Below are positions 15,510 to 22,926 of a stretch of DNA of 23,576 nucleotides, in pieces. Each line of letters starts with the position of its first letter. Positions within the stretch are counted from its first letter, which is position 1. The stretch comes from Xanthobacteraceae bacterium (GTDB lineage Bacteria > Pseudomonadota > Alphaproteobacteria > Rhizobiales > Xanthobacteraceae). The translations under genes and the position numbers were made by a program. The notes beneath the pieces were generated by a model. That model ran no database searches and was not told the origin of the DNA. It saw only the letters and a program-made list of their open reading frames with translations. The stretch covers positions 1 through 23,576 of the forward strand of contig JASHQO010000316.1 of assembly GCA_030039105.1 (NCBI GenBank), read 5' to 3'.

Positions 15510-16258
15510 AAGCGATTTCGCCTTCGCATCAAAATCTGCTCCCAATGGGACAGGATTGCGTTGAGCAGGATCGAGACGATAAGAATCAACAGAATCAGCG
15601 GGTACATGATCTTGTTGTCGAAATTATTGTAGGCGAAGCTGATCTCGTAGCCGATGCCGGTGCGCGACATGATGAACTCGGCGCCGATCACGCCGATAAA
15701 GGCGTAGGCCAGCGCAAGCTTGACGCCAGTGAGGAGGTAAGGCGCGGCCGACGGCAGCGTGATCTTGAACGTGGTCGCGGCCGGGCCGAGCCGATAGACT
15801 TGCGCGGTCTTCCTATGCACCCGGGCTACCCGGTCGAGGCCGTTGAGCGTATTCACGATCACAACCACGACGGCCAGCATGAAGCCAATCAGCACCTGCG
15901 GCATGTCGCCGAGGCCGAACAAGACGATGAGCAGCGGATAGAACGCGTAGATCGGAATAGCGTAATAAGTCGCGAACAGCGGCTCCAGAACCTGCCGGAT
16001 GGCATGCCGTCCATGCAGCGCGACGCCGAGCATCACGCCGGCAATCACCGCCGCCGCACAGGCGATGGCGACATTGGCGAACGTCTTCAGCATGGCGTGA
16101 TTCATCGTACCTGACGCCAGCAGCACAAACAGATCACGCGCCATGGCGCTCGGCGGCTGCATGGTCAGGCGGTCGATCACGCCAATGCGGCACAACAGCT
16201 CTACGAGAACGATCGCGCCGACGACAAAGGCCAAGCGATAGCGCGCCGCGCGGCTCAT
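15506..16258 (-). CDS. NitT/TauT/SsuC-type ABC permease (first of pair)
   Basis: A 250-residue inner-membrane permease with about six helices. It carries the EAA loop ITLPSAAPYLLTGVKLAL and the family segment TYYAIPIYAFYPLLIVLFGLG. The start MSRAARYRLAF at 16258 overlaps the livF stop as ATGA; a longer frame to 16297 would run into livF and is rejected. It differs clearly from the LivH/LivM permeases of the same operon, which belong to another superfamily class. It ends with an Arg-rich cytoplasmic tail (MRRRNRL) and overlaps the next permease by four bases. Confidence 0.9.
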   Translation of the reverse strand: MSRAARYRLAFVVGAIVLVELLCRIGVIDRLTMQPPSAMARDLFVLLASGTMNHAMLKTFANVAIACAAAVIAGVMLGVALHGRHAIRQVLEPLFATYYAIPIYAFYPLLIVLFGLGDMPQVLIGFMLAVVVVIVNTLNGLDRVARVHRKTAQVYRLGPAATTFKITLPSAAPYLLTGVKLALAYAFIGVIGAEFIMSRTGIGYEISFAYNNFDNKIMYPLILLILIVSILLNAILSHWEQILMRRRNRL

Positions 16259-16956
16259 ATGCCGAGAAACCGCGATTTGACCTCGTGGTTGCTCCACAGC
16301 GTGTCAGGCTGCCCGGAAAAAACCACCCTGCCCTTCGAGATCACGTGTACGAAATCGACCAGCTTGAGCGCCAGCGCGGCGTTCTGCTCGACCAGCAGGA
16401 TGGACAGCCCCTCCTGCTTGAGCTTGGCGATCGCCTCCCACAGGCCCTGAATGATGATCGGCGCCAACCCCTCCGACGGCTCGTCCATAATCAGGCAATC
16501 GGGATTGGTCATCAGGCCGCGGCCGATGGCGAGCATCTGCTGCTCGCCGCCGGACAATGTCTTGGCGCGCTGGCTCCTCCGTTCGCGCAAGCGCGGGAAC
16601 AGCGCGTAAACCCGCTCCAGGTTCCAGCCATGGCGCTCCCGGCTGAGCTCGGCGACCATGAGATTATCCTCGACACTGAGCGTCGGAAATACCCGGCGGC
16701 CTTGCGGCACCAGCCCCATGCCGCTGCGCACGATGGCGAACGACGAATAGCCGGTGATGTCGGTGCCTTTGAAAAAAATCTGGCCGCGCCGTGGCGGCAC
16801 AAAGCCCACGATGGAATTGACGATGGTGGTCTTGCCGACGCCGTTGCGGCCGAGCAGGCCGAGGACCTCGCCCTGCTCTAGCTGTAGCGAGAGCCCCTGC
16901 AGCACATAGGCGTCGCCGTAATAGGTGTGGATATCCTGAACGTCGAGGATCGCCAT
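16255..16956 (-). CDS. livF: Branched-chain-type ABC transporter ATP-binding protein LivF
   Basis: A 233-residue ATPase. Walker A is GRNGVGKTT (about residue 36), the ABC signature LSGGEQQM (about 134), Walker B CLIMDEPSEGL (about 154) and the H-loop position is Gln-containing LLVEQN, typical of LivF. It would power uptake together with LivG in the cytoplasm. It starts 18 bases after livG. Its stop overlaps the start of a NitT/TauT-type permease by four bases, an unusual partner for LivF. The gene symbol reflects family membership; the true substrate may be an aromatic acid, amide or urea-like compound and not an amino acid. Confidence 0.92.
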   Translation of the reverse strand: MAILDVQDIHTYYGDAYVLQGLSLQLEQGEVLGLLGRNGVGKTTIVNSIVGFVPPRRGQIFFKGTDITGYSSFAIVRSGMGLVPQGRRVFPTLSVEDNLMVAELSRERHGWNLERVYALFPRLRERRSQRAKTLSGGEQQMLAIGRGLMTNPDCLIMDEPSEGLAPIIIQGLWEAIAKLKQEGLSILLVEQNAALALKLVDFVHVISKGRVVFSGQPDTLWSNHEVKSRFLGI

Positions 16957-16974
16957 TTCTTAAACCACCGTGGC

Positions 16975-17733
16975 TCAACCGGTGCCCAAGTAGATTTCCT
17001 GCACTTTTGCACTGGAGCGAATGCGCTCGGCCGTGCCGCTTTCCAGCACTTCGCCGAAATGCAGGACGGAGATATCGTCGGCGACATCGAACACGATGTC
17101 CATGTCGTGCTCGATCAAGAGAATCGCCATCTTGCGATCGAGCTTCTGCAGGAACCGCGCCATCTCGGCCGACTCGCCCGACGACAGGCCGGCGGCCGGC
17201 TCGTCGAGCAGCAGAATGTCCGGGTCGCTGGCAAGCCCGAGGACGATCTCGAGCTGGCGTTGCTCGCCATGGGAGAGATAACGCACTTCGGTGTCCTTAC
17301 GATCGAGGAAAGCGGCACGTTCCAACAGCTCATGCGCCTTGTCGTAGACGTCGCGGTAGCTCGACAGAAATCGCCACATCACGAATTTCGAGGCGCGACG
17401 GCCCGTGATCGCCAGCAGCACGTTGTCGAGCACGGTGAGCCTCGGGAACAGGCTCGTGACTTGAAAGGTGCGCGCCATACCGAGCGCGGTGCGGCGATGG
17501 CTCGGCCATCGCGTCACGTCGTTGCCAAACAGCAGCACCCGGCCCGAGGTCGCCGGCAGGATGCCAGTGATCAGATTGAACAGTGTCGTCTTGCCGGCGC
17601 CGTTCGGACCGATGATCGCCTTGCGGTCGCCGGGCATAATCTTCAGCGAGACGCCACGCACGGCGCGCAAGCCGCCGAAGGCCTTGGACAGGCCCTTCAA
17701 CTCGAGCACCGGCACGGCGTCGACGGCGCTCAT
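16975..17733 (-). CDS. livG: Branched-chain-type ABC transporter ATP-binding protein LivG
   Basis: A 252-residue ATPase with Walker A GPNGAGKTT (about residue 42), the LivG-type Q-loop ARTFQVTSLFPRLTVLDNV, signature YLSHGEQRQLEI, Walker B ILLLDEPAAGLSSGE and an H-loop histidine in LLIEHDMD. The signature serine-histidine (LSHGEQ in place of LSGGEQ) is a common LivG variant. The ATG at 17733 overlaps the stop of the binding-protein gene as ATGA, preferred over the TTG at 17739. It pairs with LivF to drive the LivH-LivM channel. Confidence 0.92.
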   Translation of the reverse strand: MSAVDAVPVLELKGLSKAFGGLRAVRGVSLKIMPGDRKAIIGPNGAGKTTLFNLITGILPATSGRVLLFGNDVTRWPSHRRTALGMARTFQVTSLFPRLTVLDNVLLAITGRRASKFVMWRFLSSYRDVYDKAHELLERAAFLDRKDTEVRYLSHGEQRQLEIVLGLASDPDILLLDEPAAGLSSGESAEMARFLQKLDRKMAILLIEHDMDIVFDVADDISVLHFGEVLESGTAERIRSSAKVQEIYLGTG

Positions 17734-18989
17734 TCGCAATACTTACACGGCGGGAAGTCGCGGCTATAGACCGGCTGCTTGAGGAACGCATCCTTGCCGT
17801 AGGTCCAGAACTGGCTGACGTTCGGATAGGTCTTGATCACCACGCCCCACAGCTCGTCCTTGTCGTAGCCGAACAGCTTCGTCTTCTCGACCTTCTTGAT
17901 GTAGATGTTCTGGATCGGATTGCGCATGTCGTCGAAGCTGACCGGGCCGCGCGGCGCGTCGACCTTGAGCGCCGACATCTTGGCGATGAAGGCTTCGGGG
18001 CCGGGGAACTTGCCGTTAGTCTCCTTCACTACGTCGTCGATCATCAGCGCGGTCGTATAGTTGGTCTCGGAGAAATACGATGGCACCTTGCCGTATTTGC
18101 TGCGGTATTCCTTGACGAAGGCTTCGTTCTGCGGCGTCTGCAGTGCAGCGCTGTATTGCAGCGCCGACACGTCGCCGATCGCTTCGTCGCCCATGAACGG
18201 CAATGCCGCTTCGTCATAGCTGGTGCCGCCGCCGACGATCGGCTTGGTGTAGCCGGATTGGCGTAGCTGCTTGGGAAACTGCAGCGCCATCGGCCCGACC
18301 ATCAGCGAGAACACCGCGTCGGCGTCGCTCTTGATCGTCGGAATGAACGGCCCGAAATCCTTGGTGAAGAGCGGTGGCCAGATTTTCTGGATGATCCTGC
18401 CGCCGCAATCCTCGAACGCCTTCTGGAAGCCGCCGACAACCTCGTAGCCAAAGGCATAATCGGCGGCGATCGCCACGATCTTCTTATAGCCCTGGTCGCA
18501 GGCCCACTGGCCGAGCGGATGATGCGGCTGCGACGAGGTCCAGCCGGTGCGGATGAAATACGGATAATTGGCGAGTTGGCGCTGGGTGAGATCGTCAGCC
18601 GCCGGGATGGCGGAGATGTAAACTACCTTCTCGGCGGTTGACACCGGGGCGAGCGCGTAGCCCTCGGGCGCCAGCACGCCGCCGACCAGGAGCTGCACGT
18701 GGTCGTCGAGAATGAGCTTCTTCGCCTTGGTCACCGCGGTATCGGGCTTGGCCTGGCTGTCCTCGACGATGAGCTTGACCGGTGCACCGCCGAAATTGCT
18801 CTTCACCCGGTCGAGATACATCTTGAAGCCGTTGGTCGCGTCGGCGCCGACCTGGGCGATCGGGCCGGTCATCGGCGCGATGAAGCCGATGCGCAGCTCC
18901 TCCTGCGCCACCGCCGGCGCGGCGGCCGCGAATGCGAGACAGACACCGGTCAGCAGCAGGCCGGCTCGCCTTATGAGTTTGCTTGTCAT
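17730..18989 (-). CDS. livK: Branched-chain-type ABC substrate-binding protein (Peripla_BP_6)
   Basis: A 419-residue periplasmic protein. Residues 1-28 form a signal peptide ending AVAQ. The mature part begins EELRIGFIAPMTGPIAQVGADATNGFKMYLD, typical of LivJ/LivK-like receptors. Later parts include VEDSQAKPDTAVTKAKKLI and VFSLMVGPMALQFPKQ. It is longer than LivK for leucine (about 345-350 mature) and ends with a Cys-Lys-Tyr-Cys motif, features I associate with receptors for aromatic or other non-amino-acid ligands. ATG 18989 has GGAGGG upstream. A very long frame from 20024 only reads through the livM antiframe and is rejected. livG overlaps its stop by four bases. Confidence 0.92.
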   Translation of the reverse strand: MTSKLIRRAGLLLTGVCLAFAAAAPAVAQEELRIGFIAPMTGPIAQVGADATNGFKMYLDRVKSNFGGAPVKLIVEDSQAKPDTAVTKAKKLILDDHVQLLVGGVLAPEGYALAPVSTAEKVVYISAIPAADDLTQRQLANYPYFIRTGWTSSQPHHPLGQWACDQGYKKIVAIAADYAFGYEVVGGFQKAFEDCGGRIIQKIWPPLFTKDFGPFIPTIKSDADAVFSLMVGPMALQFPKQLRQSGYTKPIVGGGTSYDEAALPFMGDEAIGDVSALQYSAALQTPQNEAFVKEYRSKYGKVPSYFSETNYTTALMIDDVVKETNGKFPGPEAFIAKMSALKVDAPRGPVSFDDMRNPIQNIYIKKVEKTKLFGYDKDELWGVVIKTYPNVSQFWTYGKDAFLKQPVYSRDFPPCKYCE

Positions 18990-19018
18990 GGCTTTCACTC
19001 CCTCCGTGTTCGTGTCGC

Positions 19019-20014
19019 TTACTGTCGGGCCGGCGCCAGGTTTGGCGTGTCCGCCGCTTCCGAACGCGCCGCGCGCCATTGGCGAATGCGCCCGGGAATG
19101 CTCATCAGGCCGCCCGGCAGATAAAGAATGACCAGGACATAGACCCCGCCCAGCACATATTGCCACCAGTGCACCAGCGTGCTGAGATATTCGCGGATGA
19201 ACAGCACGACGCTGGCGCCGATCACGCCGCCGATCAGCGTTCCGGGCCCACCCAGCACCGCCATCAGCAAGGCATCGACCGAGGTGGTGAGCACGACGTT
19301 CTCCGGGCTGACGATGCCGGCGGTGTGCACCCACAATACGCCGGCGAGACCGCCAAAGGCGCCGGCGATGATGAAGGCGATATATTTGTGCAGCCACGTA
19401 TTGTAGCCGAGGATCTTCATGCGCAGCTCGCGCTCGCGAATGCCGGCGAGGCTCCGGCCGAACGGCGAGCGCACTAGCGTGTACATGATCAGGAGCGACG
19501 CTGCGAAGAAGCCAAACACCACGTAGAAGAACGTCACCTGGTCGGCGAGGTCGATGCCGAATTTTGGCCGGTGCTGCAGATTGATGCCGTTGTCGCCGCC
19601 GGTGAGCGAATTCCAGCGATAGGCCAGCCCCCACACGCATTGGCCGAGCGCCAGCGTGATCATCAGGAAATAGACCCCGCTGGCGCGGATCGCGAGCAGG
19701 CCGAATAAAGCGGCCAGGACCGCAGCGCCGAGCATGCCAAGCGCCGCCACCAGCCAGAAATCGTAACCCAGCCCGATCTGATAGCGCGCCGCAAGGATCG
19801 CGGTCAGATAGGCGCCGACGCCGAGATAGGCGGCTTGGCCCAGCGAAGCGAGGCCGGTGAAGCCGAGCAGGATATCGAGGCTCATCACCAGGATGGAGAA
19901 GGCGAGCGCACGCGTCGCCAATAGAATGACGAACGGATTGGTATGCGGCACGATCAATGCGGCGGCGGCGAGTATCGCGATCACGATCAAAACTTTCATA
20001 CGCAACGGCGCCAT
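19019..20014 (-). CDS. livM: Branched-chain-type ABC permease LivM
   Basis: A 331-residue inner-membrane permease with eight to ten hydrophobic segments. It shows the LivM motifs SLDILLGFTGLASLGQAAYLGVGAY and RESELRM-like IRERELRMKILGYNTWLHKYIAFIIAGAFGGLAGVL, where the permease contacts the ATPases, followed by LLMAVLGGPGTLIGGVIGA. It starts six bases after livH and ends 29 bases before the binding-protein gene. It forms the channel heterodimer with LivH. Confidence 0.93.
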   Translation of the reverse strand: MAPLRMKVLIVIAILAAAALIVPHTNPFVILLATRALAFSILVMSLDILLGFTGLASLGQAAYLGVGAYLTAILAARYQIGLGYDFWLVAALGMLGAAVLAALFGLLAIRASGVYFLMITLALGQCVWGLAYRWNSLTGGDNGINLQHRPKFGIDLADQVTFFYVVFGFFAASLLIMYTLVRSPFGRSLAGIRERELRMKILGYNTWLHKYIAFIIAGAFGGLAGVLWVHTAGIVSPENVVLTTSVDALLMAVLGGPGTLIGGVIGASVVLFIREYLSTLVHWWQYVLGGVYVLVILYLPGGLMSIPGRIRQWRAARSEAADTPNLAPARQ

Positions 20015-20020
20015 GCTCAG

Positions 20021-20881
20021 TCACTCGCGCCCGAACAGACCAGTCGGCTTCACTGCCAGAATGAGCGCCATCGGCGCATAGAGCGTGAAGTAGGATATTT
20101 CCGGGAACAACGCCTTGCCAAAATTGTCGGCGAGCCCGACCAGAAGCGCCCCGATCGCGGCGCCACCGAGACTGCCCATGCCGCCGATGATCACCACCGC
20201 AAATGCGATCGGCAGCATCTCGAAATCGAGACCGGGATAGACGCCGACGAAGGCGCCGCCGATCACGCCGCCGAGCGCCGCCAGGAATGCGCCGAGAGCG
20301 AAGATCAGCATGGCGATGCGCGAGGTGTCGATGCCGACGCCGCGCGCCATCTGCGCATCATCCACGGTGGCGCGAATAGTGGCGCCGAGCCGGGTCTTCT
20401 CCATGACCAGCCACAAGGTGAGCCCGATGAAGACGGCCACCGCGATCATGAAGATGCGATAGAGCGGCAGATGGAGGCCGCCGACTACGACGCTTTGCGT
20501 CAATGCCGCCGGCGGCTCGATGTCGAACGGATTGCCGGTCCAGATATCAAGCGCCGCCTGCTGAAACAGGAAGGCGAAGCCGACCGTCAACAGGACTTGC
20601 CGCAATGGATCGAAACCCAGCGGCCGCAGAAAGAGCCGCTCCATCAGCAGGCCGATGATCGCCACCGTGAGCGCTGCCACTGGAATAGCCAGGAGCCACG
20701 ACCCGGTGACCCAGATCACCGACAGCGCCATGTAACCGCCGAGCAGAAAGTAGGAGCCGTGCGCCAGGTTGACGATGCGCATGACGCCGAAGATCAGCGA
20801 CAGTCCACTCCCCACCAGGAACAACAGCGCACCGTAGGAAATGCCGTTGAAGGCCTGTATCAGCCAAAACCGTGCATCCAC
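20021..20881 (-). CDS. livH: Branched-chain-type ABC permease LivH
   Basis: A 286-residue inner-membrane permease and the first gene of the eight-gene operon. It contains the LivH pattern FNGISYGALLFLVGSGLSLIFGVMRIVNLAHGSYFLLGGYMA at the N-terminus, the cytoplasmic loop TRLGATIRATVDDAQMARGVGID that meets the ATPases, and GGMGSLGGAAIGALLVGLADNFG near the end. The start is a GTG at 20881, preceded by a G-rich stretch with AGGGG; it reproduces the family's short N-terminus. No clear sigma-70 promoter was found in the 164 bases upstream, which instead contain overlapping hairpins. Confidence 0.92.
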   Translation of the reverse strand: MDARFWLIQAFNGISYGALLFLVGSGLSLIFGVMRIVNLAHGSYFLLGGYMALSVIWVTGSWLLAIPVAALTVAIIGLLMERLFLRPLGFDPLRQVLLTVGFAFLFQQAALDIWTGNPFDIEPPAALTQSVVVGGLHLPLYRIFMIAVAVFIGLTLWLVMEKTRLGATIRATVDDAQMARGVGIDTSRIAMLIFALGAFLAALGGVIGGAFVGVYPGLDFEMLPIAFAVVIIGGMGSLGGAAIGALLVGLADNFGKALFPEISYFTLYAPMALILAVKPTGLFGRE

Positions 20882-20970
20882 GGCCCCTGTCCCCTTCCCC
20901 CCGGGCTCCCCTGGGCTTCAGCTTAGCGCAGGTCCGGCTTGGTTGGGTAGACGAGGTGTCGCAGAGCAGG

Positions 20971-20994
20971 AAAAAGCCCGTGTCATCGCGGGCT
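20971..20994 (-). terminator. Intrinsic terminator of the SPW gene, minus strand
   Basis: Read on the minus strand, AGCCCG (20994-20989), an eight-base loop, CGGGCT (20980-20975) and then TTTT followed by CC make a compact terminator. It lies about 50 bases past the stop of the SPW-repeat gene and about 90 bases before livH. Its left arm is also part of a longer, stronger hairpin (20984-21008), so the two structures exclude each other. Confidence 0.6.
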
Positions 20995-21008
20995 GCGAGC
21001 CCGCGATG
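20984..21008. repeat. Perfect 11-bp inverted repeat upstream of livH
   Basis: CATCGCGGGCT (20984-20994) and AGCCCGCGATG (20998-21008) pair fully around a three-base loop GCG. The arms resemble palindromic intergenic repeats of the GTCATCGCGGGC type that I recall from alphaproteobacterial genomes. The right-to-left reading shares bases with the T-tailed terminator at 20971-20994. Confidence 0.65.
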
Positions 21009-21045
21009 CCGCAGGCTTCAACGTGACCGACTTATCGGCGGCGGA

Positions 21046-21408
21046 CTATCGCGCCTCAGTCAGTCGTGGCGGCGCCCCATGCATCAGCCAAATCTCGATC
21101 GCCGCCAAGATCGCGACGATCACACCGACGATCATGTCGGTCCGGACGGCGGTGCTGTCGCCAGAGAACTTCAGCACCCAGGGCGAAACGATCGCCCACA
21201 GGCCGACGATGAGATTGATCCATTCTTCCCATTCGGCGAACGCGGACAGTGCGGAAACCGAAAGCACCACGATGATGCCGCCGGCTATCCACGCATTCCA
21301 GCTTTCAGCACCCGGTGCGAACGCAAACAGCCACGGGCTCAGAAACAGCAGCGCACCGAGGATCAGGTTGATGACGTCGCAGGCAATCGCGCCTCTTGAG
21401 TTTTCCAT
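21046..21408 (-). CDS. SPW-repeat membrane protein
   Basis: A 120-residue protein with four hydrophobic helices arranged as two repeats, each with a Ser-Pro-Trp motif: LFLSPWLFAFAPG (about residues 21-33) and WAIVSPWVLKFSGD (about 71-84). This is the SPW repeat family (PF03779), two-repeat integral membrane proteins of bacteria and archaea with no known function. The first repeat is followed by NAWIAGGIIVVLSV and the second by RTDMIVGVIVAILA. The gene stands alone and is followed by an intrinsic terminator. Confidence 0.85.
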   Translation of the reverse strand: MENSRGAIACDVINLILGALLFLSPWLFAFAPGAESWNAWIAGGIIVVLSVSALSAFAEWEEWINLIVGLWAIVSPWVLKFSGDSTAVRTDMIVGVIVAILAAIEIWLMHGAPPRLTEAR

Positions 21409-21441
21409 AAGAACCTCTGTCGTGTTGCCGATGCGGCGACC

Positions 21442-21567
21442 AAAGCGGGATGAGTTTTGGTCGAATTGTCATCCCGCTCTAGCCTTTTGCTTGCGCACGA
21501 TCTTTTCCGAAAACCGGTTGCCATCCTCGGATCGAAGTCCGAGGACAGGCTTTTTCGGGATCATGCT
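21442..21567. repeat. Composite palindromic repeat element in the SPW-dienelactone hydrolase gap
   Basis: The gap of 325 bases between the divergent SPW and dienelactone hydrolase genes holds a two-part palindrome. Part one is a perfect 10-bp inverted repeat AGCGGGATGA (21444-21453) / TCATCCCGCT (21469-21478). Part two has outer arms GCACGATC (21495-21502) and GATCATGC (21559-21566) with inner TTTTCCGAAAA and TTTTTCGGG; between them sits a separate perfect hairpin CCTCGGA (21525-21531) / TCCGAGG (21538-21544). I recall part two, without the inner hairpin, as an abundant intergenic repeat of rhizobia. The remaining 166 bases before the next gene show no clear feature besides its ribosome site. 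Confidence 0.72.
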
Positions 21568-21733
21568 TCAGGCAGCGTCATCGGCCCTTTTTGCATTTGA
21601 AACGCGCTATGTCGCCTGCCGTTCCCAAGCTGGGCTGGTTCCACACGCGCACGCTGCAGTGCAACCCAGTCGACATGTTCCGAATGCCGCTTTTTGTTAC
21701 TATCGCCGGCGTAAACTCAAAGGAGTGCGCGCG

Positions 21734-22459
21734 ATGGCGGAGAAGAAGGTCCCGTATCAGGTCAACGGCCGGCAGTTCGAGGGCATGATCGTCTATGACG
21801 ACGACGTGAACGGCAAACGCCCGGTCATCTTCATGCAGCCCGACTGGAAAGGCGTGTGTGCCGATACTATCGGCCAGGCCCGCACCGTCGCCGGCAAGGA
21901 CTACGTGGTGCTGATGGCCGACATGTTCGGCGCCGGCTACGGGCAAAAGTCGAAGACCGTGGACGACCTGCGCGCCGGCATGCTCGCCGTCCACAAGGAC
22001 CTACCATTCACCATCGCCTGCAGCAGCGCCGCCTATAAGGCCTTGGTCGCGGCAGCCGACAAGCTCGGCGTGATCGACGCCACCAAGAACGTCGCGATCG
22101 GCTACTGCGCCGGCGGCGGCTATGTGCTCGAACAGGCGCGCACCGGCGCCGATTTCAAGGCCGTCGTCGTGTTCCACGTCACCAATCCCAATCCGGTGGT
22201 GCCCGGCACGCCGTGCAACATCAAGGGCCGGGTGCTGGCGGTCCACGGTTCGGCCGACCCGGTGACGCCGAAGCCGATGATGGACGCGTTCGAGGAGGAA
22301 ATGACCAAGGCTGATATCGACTGGCAGGTCATGATGTTTGGCGGCGCGGTGCACTCGTTCTGCGATCCGACGGTCCACGCCGGACCGACGCGCTACGACG
22401 AAAAGCTCTGCCGCAAGTCCTATATGCTGATGCGCGATTTCTTCACCGAGACGCTGTGA
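21734..22459 (+). CDS. Dienelactone hydrolase family protein
   Basis: A 241-residue alpha/beta hydrolase. The catalytic triad is visible: nucleophile Cys125 in GYCAGGGYVLE, Asp175 in HGSADPVTP and His207 in GGAVHSFCDP. A cysteine nucleophile is typical of dienelactone hydrolase, which opens dienelactone to maleylacetate in chlorocatechol degradation; many relatives have other or unknown ester substrates. There is no signal peptide. The start ATG 21734 has AAAGGAG eight bases upstream. A longer open frame from 21023 runs through the SPW gene's opposite strand and the repeat and is rejected. The end overlaps a minus-strand ORF by 40 bases. Confidence 0.92.
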   Translation: MAEKKVPYQVNGRQFEGMIVYDDDVNGKRPVIFMQPDWKGVCADTIGQARTVAGKDYVVLMADMFGAGYGQKSKTVDDLRAGMLAVHKDLPFTIACSSAAYKALVAAADKLGVIDATKNVAIGYCAGGGYVLEQARTGADFKAVVVFHVTNPNPVVPGTPCNIKGRVLAVHGSADPVTPKPMMDAFEEEMTKADIDWQVMMFGGAVHSFCDPTVHAGPTRYDEKLCRKSYMLMRDFFTETL

Positions 22460-22719
22460 TGGCGGAATCGGACGAAACGGCCAGAGCGGCCCTCCGGTGC
22501 GCGTCCTCCCATCGACATGTGCGGTCCGCCCGGCGCGATTTTCGCGACCGTCGGCTGACCGCCGGAAGCGTCCGGGATTTTGGCGATGCGACGAACGACG
22601 CCGTTATCGCCGAACTCGACGTGAAGGCGGAAGCTGCCGTTGGCATCGCGGCCGCGATACTCCCAGGTCTCGTCGGCTTGATCGTCCATTGCCATGCCGC
22701 AGTCGTTGAACTGCACCAT
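22420..22719 (-). CDS. Hypothetical protein, possibly the 3' part of a frameshifted gene
   Basis: A 99-residue frame with strongly GC-rich third positions, so probably real coding sequence or its recent remnant. It begins MVQFNDCGMAMDDQADETWEYRGRDANGSFRLHVEFGDNGVVRRI. The W-x-Y segment followed by a V-x-F-x-DNG strand recalls small BamE/SmpA-like lipoproteins, but this is only a resemblance. Plausible protein sequence (IPKAPLTFGTPWP) continues upstream of the ATG to an in-frame TGA at 22767-22765. Another frame (22843 leftwards, MPVLGVPVSEQQASYADGTPQKKNLLIV) looks coding before that point. A single frameshift would join them. No ribosome site precedes ATG 22719. Overlap with the dienelactone hydrolase gene is tail to tail. 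Confidence 0.45.
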   Translation of the reverse strand: MVQFNDCGMAMDDQADETWEYRGRDANGSFRLHVEFGDNGVVRRIAKIPDASGGQPTVAKIAPGGPHMSMGGRAPEGRSGRFVRFRHHSVSVKKSRISI

Positions 22720-22926
22720 CGGCCAAGGCGTCCCGAACGTTAGCGGTGCTTTCGGAATTGACGATCAAAAGATTCTTCTTTTGCGGTGTGCCGTCGGCAT
22801 AGCTTGCCTGCTGCTCCGACACCGGCACGCCGAGGACGGGCATCGAGCTATGGCCGCCGTGCTTCCGGATTCATGGCAATGACACCGACCTGCGCAACGC
22901 CCGGCCGTGGCGATAGTTCCGGCACG

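Noticed and set aside
17730..20024. 764-codon minus-strand frame that seems to join the livM region to the binding protein
   Set aside because: The first 345 codons are livM read out of frame. The binding protein has its own ATG at 18989, ribosome site and signal peptide.
21023..22459. 478-codon plus-strand frame ending with dienelactone hydrolase
   Set aside because: The N-terminal half crosses the antisense strand of the SPW gene and the palindromic repeat. The hydrolase starts at 21734 with a good ribosome site.
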